Assembly (NCBI GenBank): GCA_016712285.1
Contig: JADJRK010000001.1
Location: 3,038,001 to 3,102,000, forward strand
Direction of reading: 5' to 3'
Length of the DNA: 64,000 nt
Source of the DNA: Planctomycetota bacterium
GTDB lineage: Bacteria > Planctomycetota > UBA8742 > UBA2392
The position numbers and the translations under genes were made by a program. This document shows positions 59,483-64,000 of this stretch, piece by piece. Position 1 is the stretch's first letter. Each line of letters starts with the position of its first letter. Below the pieces are notes generated by a model. It worked only from the letters and a program-made list of their open reading frames with translations, searched no databases and was not told the origin of the DNA.

Positions 59483-61939
59483 TCATCGACGCACAGCCGC
59501 GGACTTCACCGCGGCTGTGCTGTTTTGTGCACTCCAGTCTTTGCGTTTCCATTCCGCGAGTACGTCTTTGGCGATCTCGGTCGCCATCGCATCGGGGTCG
59601 GTTGTCGTCCAGAGTTTGGCTTCGCGGGCCATGGCTTGGGTCATCGTGGTCGGTAAGTAGCCCCACTCCATCGATTCCACCATCGACTTAACCTTCTGCG
59701 GATCGGCCTCGAAGGCGACACTCACCTCGAGGTGCTTCCTGCGGCTTGATGAGTATGGCCGGCACTCCAGCGAGAACTCGCCGCTGAACGACCAGTCCCC
59801 GGTTTTCGCGGCGAGCTCAATGTGTCCCTTTGGGCTCGCGGGTTCCGTGCCTTCGGGCATGGTGGCGCGATAGATTTCCTGAAACAGGGCTTCGTGGGCC
59901 TTGAGTTCCATCCAGACTGTGTCGCGGGCACCGACCCTGGCGCTTGAGGCGACCCCCTGCCGCACGAGGCCGTTGGCCTGGGCGCTTGCCGCTGGTTCGC
60001 GCAACGCCCTTGCCTGTTTCCAGCTTCGGCGCTGCTCGGTGGAGAGGCGCAGGTGGTATCGCACGAGAACGGGAAATCTGCCGGTGATCTCGAATCGTTG
60101 TGTCGTCATCGTGGTTGCAGTCACCTCGAATGGCTCCGACACCCAGGTGACATCCTGCTCGTCCAGGGGCAGCACGATGTGTTTCAGTTCTTCCATCTCG
60201 ATGCGCCGTTGTTCGGCTCGCAGGGCGGCTTGCCGGTCAAGTTCGGCTTCCTGGGCCTCCCAGGCCTCGCGCTGTGCTTTTCCGACGGCCATTCCCCAGG
60301 CACCCACGGCAGCCAGTGCGGCCAGCACAACGAGCAGCCCCGCCGCGGCTGCGCCGACCCACCAGCGTTTGCGAATCAGGCGTGTGACCGACTTGGGGTA
60401 GCGCAGGCCCACGCCGGCGCGTGCACCGTCGACCAGCGCGTGGAACTCCTGCTCCCGCCAACGCAACAACAGGAAGTACAAAGGCAAAAGCATGTAGCGA
60501 CAGTTTGCGCTGGTGACAGACTCGGGCCGGAAAGCTGCGCCCGGGCGGGCCGCTGCGTATGCTCTTGCCAGCTTCTCGCGTTCCGTGAACAACGCGTGCC
60601 GCAGCGCGTCGGTGGGCTCAATGCTGAAGCGTTCGGTGGCGATTGCCGCCATTTGTTCGCGTGTAAATGGCGGTGCGTTGCGCGTCTCCAGTGGCTCAAC
60701 GCCCCGCAGCTCGGCGGGCAGGCGGTGCAGCACCTGCCGGCTTGCACAGACAGCCATACCCTCGGCAAGTACCAGTGACCGGTCGGCGATGATGTTAAAC
60801 GCCCAGAACGGGACATATCGAGCCTCGACGGCCTTGACTTGCATTTCGCGTTCGAAGGCGGCATCCACGTCAGGGCGTGCCTGCAGCCAGTTGCGCAACA
60901 ACTTGACTGCGCCGCCGGCGTCGCAGGCAAAGCGCGGCATGCCGTGCGGCTCAAACGCGTCTTCGAACTGGTCGTCCTGTGCAAACGCCTCGCTGCCGCA
61001 GTATGCGCAGCGCACGGTCATCTGCTCCGTCGCTGTCAGCACGCCCGCGCCGCACTCGTTACACTTGAAACTCCGGCAGCCTTGCAACTCCTTGAGCTCA
61101 TCGCGGGCGGCAGAGACGGCTGCATCCAGATCGACTACGCCAACATGTCGGCGGGCGGGTGCAGCCAGTTCGCGTTCGTGCTTGCAGTATCCACAGACGA
61201 GCTTGTTCGCTCCGCCCTCACGAATGCGCTGGGACATTCCTCCGCCACAATGTTCGCATTCAAACAGTTCGGCTGCCAGCTCAAGGTCCGCATGCTGCTC
61301 GTCGACGGTCTTCGGGGTGGCTGGTGCCGCCTGCGGCAGCGGGTCGAACTTGGGAAGTCGCTTCCGTCGCCGTCGTCTCGATGGCACGCCCGGTGGCTGA
61401 CGGCGGGCACGGCGCGTCGTCCAATCCTGTTGATGGGCCGCAATGGCACGAGCGAGATCAGCGCGCGCATCCACGGCCAGCAGGGCCGGAGGGAAATCCT
61501 CCAGCGTGGCCATCACGTCGCTGACAAATGCACAGATCGTGTCTTCCTGCCATGCCAGATCTTTCCAGAGCTGCGCATTGGGACAGTCGCCGTCCATGCG
61601 CGCGCGAATAGCGTCGATGGACTTGCGTGTTTCCAGCACATGCTTCAGCAACACGCGCCAGGTCTCGCCGTAAGCCGCAGCAAGCGCCTTGCCCGGTGGC
61701 AAGAACAGCAATGCACCAACGCGTCGAACGGTGACCGCTGCCAACCCGTGTAACTCCAGCGCGTGCAAGCGCAATTCGCGAAAGGGCGCCATGGCCGCGA
61801 GCCGGGTGACGTTGCTCAGTTGCCCAGCCGAGTATGCATGAAACCACTCGCCCGGCCGCAGTGCGGCGATCTTGGCGAGCATGTGCTGCACGCGCGACAG
61901 GTGCGTGGTCAGCACCAGGTCTTCGACGGGGCTTGTCAT
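59483..61939 (-). CDS. Large zinc-ribbon membrane protein of unknown function
   Basis: 818 residues. The N-terminal 210 residues are soluble, helical. Two zinc-ribbon units follow: residues about 240-262 (CEHCGGGM...CGYCKHE) and 300-330 (CNECGAGV...CAYCGSE). Residues about 360-480 have a beta-rich region with conserved-looking YVPFWAFNIIAD. A single strong membrane helix (WWVGAAAAGLLVVLAALAAVGAWGMAVG) lies near residue 550, followed by a coiled coil and a 220-residue extracytoplasmic domain (EVTATTMTTQRFEITGRFPVLVRYHLRLS). The design recalls DUF-type bacterial proteins with rubredoxin-like knuckles and a membrane anchor. No catalytic motif recognised. Its last 48 bases contain the terminator of the facing gene. 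Confidence 0.75.
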   Translation of the reverse strand: MTSPVEDLVLTTHLSRVQHMLAKIAALRPGEWFHAYSAGQLSNVTRLAAMAPFRELRLHALELHGLAAVTVRRVGALLFLPPGKALAAAYGETWRVLLKHVLETRKSIDAIRARMDGDCPNAQLWKDLAWQEDTICAFVSDVMATLEDFPPALLAVDARADLARAIAAHQQDWTTRRARRQPPGVPSRRRRRKRLPKFDPLPQAAPATPKTVDEQHADLELAAELFECEHCGGGMSQRIREGGANKLVCGYCKHERELAAPARRHVGVVDLDAAVSAARDELKELQGCRSFKCNECGAGVLTATEQMTVRCAYCGSEAFAQDDQFEDAFEPHGMPRFACDAGGAVKLLRNWLQARPDVDAAFEREMQVKAVEARYVPFWAFNIIADRSLVLAEGMAVCASRQVLHRLPAELRGVEPLETRNAPPFTREQMAAIATERFSIEPTDALRHALFTEREKLARAYAAARPGAAFRPESVTSANCRYMLLPLYFLLLRWREQEFHALVDGARAGVGLRYPKSVTRLIRKRWWVGAAAAGLLVVLAALAAVGAWGMAVGKAQREAWEAQEAELDRQAALRAEQRRIEMEELKHIVLPLDEQDVTWVSEPFEVTATTMTTQRFEITGRFPVLVRYHLRLSTEQRRSWKQARALREPAASAQANGLVRQGVASSARVGARDTVWMELKAHEALFQEIYRATMPEGTEPASPKGHIELAAKTGDWSFSGEFSLECRPYSSSRRKHLEVSVAFEADPQKVKSMVESMEWGYLPTTMTQAMAREAKLWTTTDPDAMATEIAKDVLAEWKRKDWSAQNSTAAVKSAAVRR
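59491..59530 (+). terminator. Intrinsic terminator of the amidase gene, inside the convergent coding end
   Basis: A 12-bp perfect stem (59491-59502 with 59509-59520) and 6-base loop are followed by TGTTTTGTG. It begins 18 bases after the amidase stop, inside the last codons of the minus-strand gene ending at 59483. Confidence 0.75.
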
Positions 61940-62049
61940 CGTTCGCCATTCTGTCGCCCGGACGCGCCGTGTGCGAGCCCGTCGCGGAACAAATTGGCGC
62001 CGGTGATGTGGCGGCGACAGCCGTTACGATTATGAAACTGTCGTGGTCT

Positions 62050-62124
62050 TCAGCCCGCCATCAGGATCACAAACGCGGTCATCCCCACCAGCAGCAGAAT
62101 CAGTGCGATCGTTTCGCTGATCAT
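62050..62124 (-). CDS. 24-residue small membrane peptide
   Basis: ATG 62124 with GAGAGGA seven bases upstream, reading MISETIALILLLVGMTAFVI, then LMAG and TGA at 62050-62052. It is one hydrophobic helix of 20 residues with a short polar start. The strong ribosome-binding site and clean stop support translation. It lies between two larger genes: the zinc-ribbon gene starts 110 bases away on the same strand and the HTH regulator on the other. Function unknown; small membrane peptides often modulate larger membrane proteins. Confidence 0.5.
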   Translation of the reverse strand: MISETIALILLLVGMTAFVILMAG

Positions 62125-62240
62125 GTCGTTGTCCTCTCGGCCCCTGCGTGTCGGCATTCACAGGGATACACCGTGCGGGTGCCGGTCGGCAATCGACAGC
62201 CGGCAACGCGGTTTTAGTATTGAAACCGGAGGATACCCGG

Positions 62241-63704
62241 TTGCAGAAACAGAACGAGCTGCGCCAGCGACTGCGACGGCTGGCCGACCGCTTTTCACAA
62301 GCCGAGCTTGCGCGCCGCACCGGCGTCAGTAAGGCCAACGTGCACCGCTACCTGCGCGCCGGGCGCGTGCCCGCAGAGTTCCTGCAGTCCCTGGTCGCGC
62401 AGCTGCATGTGCGGCCCGACTGGCTGCTGGAGGGCCGCGGCGCCATGCTGCGCAGCGAGGTCAGCGAGCACGCCGCAGAGGAATCAGCCAAGCTGCTTGA
62501 GCTGGTGGTGAACTTGAACGCGGTTAGTCACGAGCGCCTGGGCGCGCTGTCCGAAGACAGCACGCGGCAGGTGCGAGAATTGGCCGACGCCCTGGCCCGC
62601 AACGAAGAGCTGCGCGCCCGCCTGAACCAGCGCGTCACGCCCGCGTTCAGCAAGCTCATCAGCCGCCAGCAGCAGCACCTCAACGCAGCCGAGTACGAGC
62701 AGGCCGACGAACTCGCGCCGGCGCTGGCCCAGCTGGTGCGCCTGTGCGACCACACCGAGTTGCGCGTGCGCCACGACATGCTCGACGCCGTGCGCCTGTG
62801 GTGGAAGGGCGACCTGCAGCGACAATCTGAGTTGCACCGCCGGGTGCTGGGCCAGCTGATTGCCGCCGGCAAGGTGCGCGACCGGCAGTTCCTGCGCGTG
62901 ACCTACAACCTATGCGCCGGGCTGTATGCCGCGGGCAGGCTGGCCGAGGCAGCCCGTATCGCCGACGCCGTGCAGATGCTGGCCTGTCCCGCCGAGCCCG
63001 AATGGGACGAAGACCTGCTGATCCGCCTGCCGCGCGCGATCTACGATGCCGCCGAGGGTCGCATCGCCGACGCGATTCCCGCGTTCACGCTGGTCGATGC
63101 CGCCGTCAGTGCCGCGCTGCGCCCTTTCGCGCGCGATGCCGTGCTGCATGCGTGCTACCAGGCAGGGTTGCGCGACTTTCCTGACGTGCTGGCGCAATGG
63201 TCCCGCGGTCGCGGCAACGACGCCACACTGCTGCTGCTTGCACTGTGGGAGGACTCGCTGCAGGCACTGGCCGATGCCCTCAGGCTTTGCTCGCCGGATC
63301 AGCCGCCTGTCGTGGCTGCCATGCAGGAAGCGGCGCAGGCCATTGCCGCGGGCACACTGCCGCCGGCAATCGAGGTCGAAGCGTTGCGTGGTGTTGAGCG
63401 CGCGATCCTGCGCGCCGAAGCCGCCCGCCGCCAGCAGCGCAAGGATGCGGCGAAGCTCTGGAAGCAAGCGCAGGACGGCCTGGCAGGCCAAGCCGGCATT
63501 ACGCCACCGCTGCTGCTGCTGGCCATGCACCATCGCCACACGCTGGAACTGGGTGCAGGCCGAACCGGAGAAGCCGCGCAGCAACATGCGCGCAGGGCGT
63601 TGCGCGGCTGGCTGGCGCTGGGCAACGGTGCCTTGCGCAAGGTTTGCGAGGCGAACGGGCTTGGGGCGGTGACTGCGGCAGCCAAATCCGCGGCCAAACC
63701 ATAA
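62241..63704 (+). CDS. XRE-like HTH regulator with alpha-solenoid C-terminus (paralogue of 18685-20211)
   Basis: 487 residues from a TTG at 62241, chosen because GGAGGA lies seven bases before it; an in-frame GTG at 62148 has no ribosome-binding site. The HTH (residues 1-70) is LRRLADRFSQAELARRTGVSKANVHRYLRAGRVPAEFLQSL, then VRPDWLLEGRGAML. The remaining 410 residues are Leu/Ala-rich helices in about ten TPR-like pairs. Shares design and several identical motifs with 18685-20211 (VHRY, PAEF, WLL-G-GA). Probably a one-component regulator sensing a ligand or protein partner; targets unknown. The ssb gene follows after 229 bases. Confidence 0.75.
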   Translation: MQKQNELRQRLRRLADRFSQAELARRTGVSKANVHRYLRAGRVPAEFLQSLVAQLHVRPDWLLEGRGAMLRSEVSEHAAEESAKLLELVVNLNAVSHERLGALSEDSTRQVRELADALARNEELRARLNQRVTPAFSKLISRQQQHLNAAEYEQADELAPALAQLVRLCDHTELRVRHDMLDAVRLWWKGDLQRQSELHRRVLGQLIAAGKVRDRQFLRVTYNLCAGLYAAGRLAEAARIADAVQMLACPAEPEWDEDLLIRLPRAIYDAAEGRIADAIPAFTLVDAAVSAALRPFARDAVLHACYQAGLRDFPDVLAQWSRGRGNDATLLLLALWEDSLQALADALRLCSPDQPPVVAAMQEAAQAIAAGTLPPAIEVEALRGVERAILRAEAARRQQRKDAAKLWKQAQDGLAGQAGITPPLLLLAMHHRHTLELGAGRTGEAAQQHARRALRGWLALGNGALRKVCEANGLGAVTAAAKSAAKP

Positions 63705-63933
63705 AGTCATGCGCAATCAGCGCCGGCTGTCCGGCGCTCGCCACAATCCCTGTAGCAACAATGTGTTGCAACCGTTGCTGTTCAGCGAGTCTATGCGACG
63801 AGGAAGTAACTGACACTCATAAACAGACTGGCAGTGTCGCGTGGCCCGTTATAGTTCATGGCGGGCGCTGGGAGCGTCCGAGGGATCCGGGACCTTGCAT
63901 GTTTCATTGAACCCGACCGGAGGGAGAACAGTC

Positions 63934-64000
63934 ATGGCAAGCTTCAACAAAGTCATCATCATGGGCAACCTTACCCGTACACCGGAGCTGCGCAGCACGC
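63934..64000 (+). CDS. ssb: Single-stranded DNA-binding protein, 5' end (cut by window)
   Basis: The first 22 codons, MASFNKVIIMGNLTRTPEL and onward, match the SSB OB-fold N-terminus (N-K-V-I-L-I-G-N-L-T-R-D-P-E-L). A GGAGGGA site at 63920-63926 precedes the ATG. SSB coats single-stranded DNA during replication, repair and recombination. The rest lies beyond the window. The upstream gap (63705-63933) has a stem at 63719-63738 but no gene. Confidence 0.9.
   Translation, partial: MASFNKVIIMGNLTRTPELRST

Noticed and set aside
1..64000. tRNA, rRNA, riboswitch and transposase genes
   Set aside because: No cloverleaf, rRNA-like stretch, known riboswitch core or transposase motif was noticed by eye; a covariance-model search would be decisive.

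Overview
The window reads as a moderately GC-rich Gram-negative chromosome segment. Evidence for that is the many lipoprotein signal peptides, an ACR3 arsenite efflux pump, a secreted murein amidase and a WecA-type glycosyltransferase. The mix of secreted kelch, He-PIG, PPC, MORN-like and HEAT-repeat proteins, many of unknown function, suggests a Planctomycetota-like or similar deep lineage. That placement is inference from gene content only. No rRNA, tRNA, CRISPR array or transposase was seen. Several genes start 6-7 bases after a -10-like hexamer, which points to leaderless transcripts.

Layout. 1-5.3 kb: the tail of a secreted protein, a Dps ferritin-like gene, then a three-gene island (an HK97-fold capsid/encapsulin-like shell protein, an unknown protein with a repeated QFTLAE motif, and a leucine-rich-repeat secreted protein). 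The island is bracketed by an 88-base direct repeat of the dps 3' end. 5.3-24.3 kb: a radical-SAM protein, MORN-like and other envelope proteins, and dispersed pyruvate dehydrogenase and lipoate genes (lpdA, lipB, E1 alpha, E1 beta) mixed with lipoproteins, a kelch lipoprotein, an HTH/alpha-solenoid regulator and a thioredoxin-like protein. 24.3-32.7 kb: a large PPC-like surface protein, a GbsR/MarR regulator with twin operators, and a run of membrane genes that includes a wax-synthase-like protein and a CPBP intramembrane protease. 32.6-38.0 kb: an S41-like lipoprotein lacking its catalytic pair, then an arsenic operon (arsR, arsI/cadI-like, acr3, arsC). Two of the arsenic genes carry the same in-frame 30-base tandem repeat. 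38-52 kb: an orphan fused TssB-TssC sheath protein, a Mo-carrier-like protein, a NicO metal transporter, dtd, secreted proteins, a dipeptidase and an antiporter fused to TrkA-N and EIIA domains. 52-64 kb: a carbamoyltransferase, a small membrane protein and a WecA-like transferase, moeA, a HEAT protein, an amidase, a zinc-ribbon membrane protein, a 24-residue membrane peptide, a second HTH/solenoid regulator and the start of ssb.

How parts may work together. E1 alpha, E1 beta, Lpd and LipB would serve one lipoylated dehydrogenase, but its E2 is not here. The ars genes form a complete efflux and reduction set behind a palindromic ArsR site. The GbsR-type regulator and the membrane operon share a GTCA-N8-TGAC site. 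Two proteins end in a Gly-run/Cys/membrane/Arg sorting tail, and a CPBP protease of the superfamily proposed to process such tails is in the same window. The best candidate for an undescribed system is the dps-shell island, followed by the fused TssBC gene.
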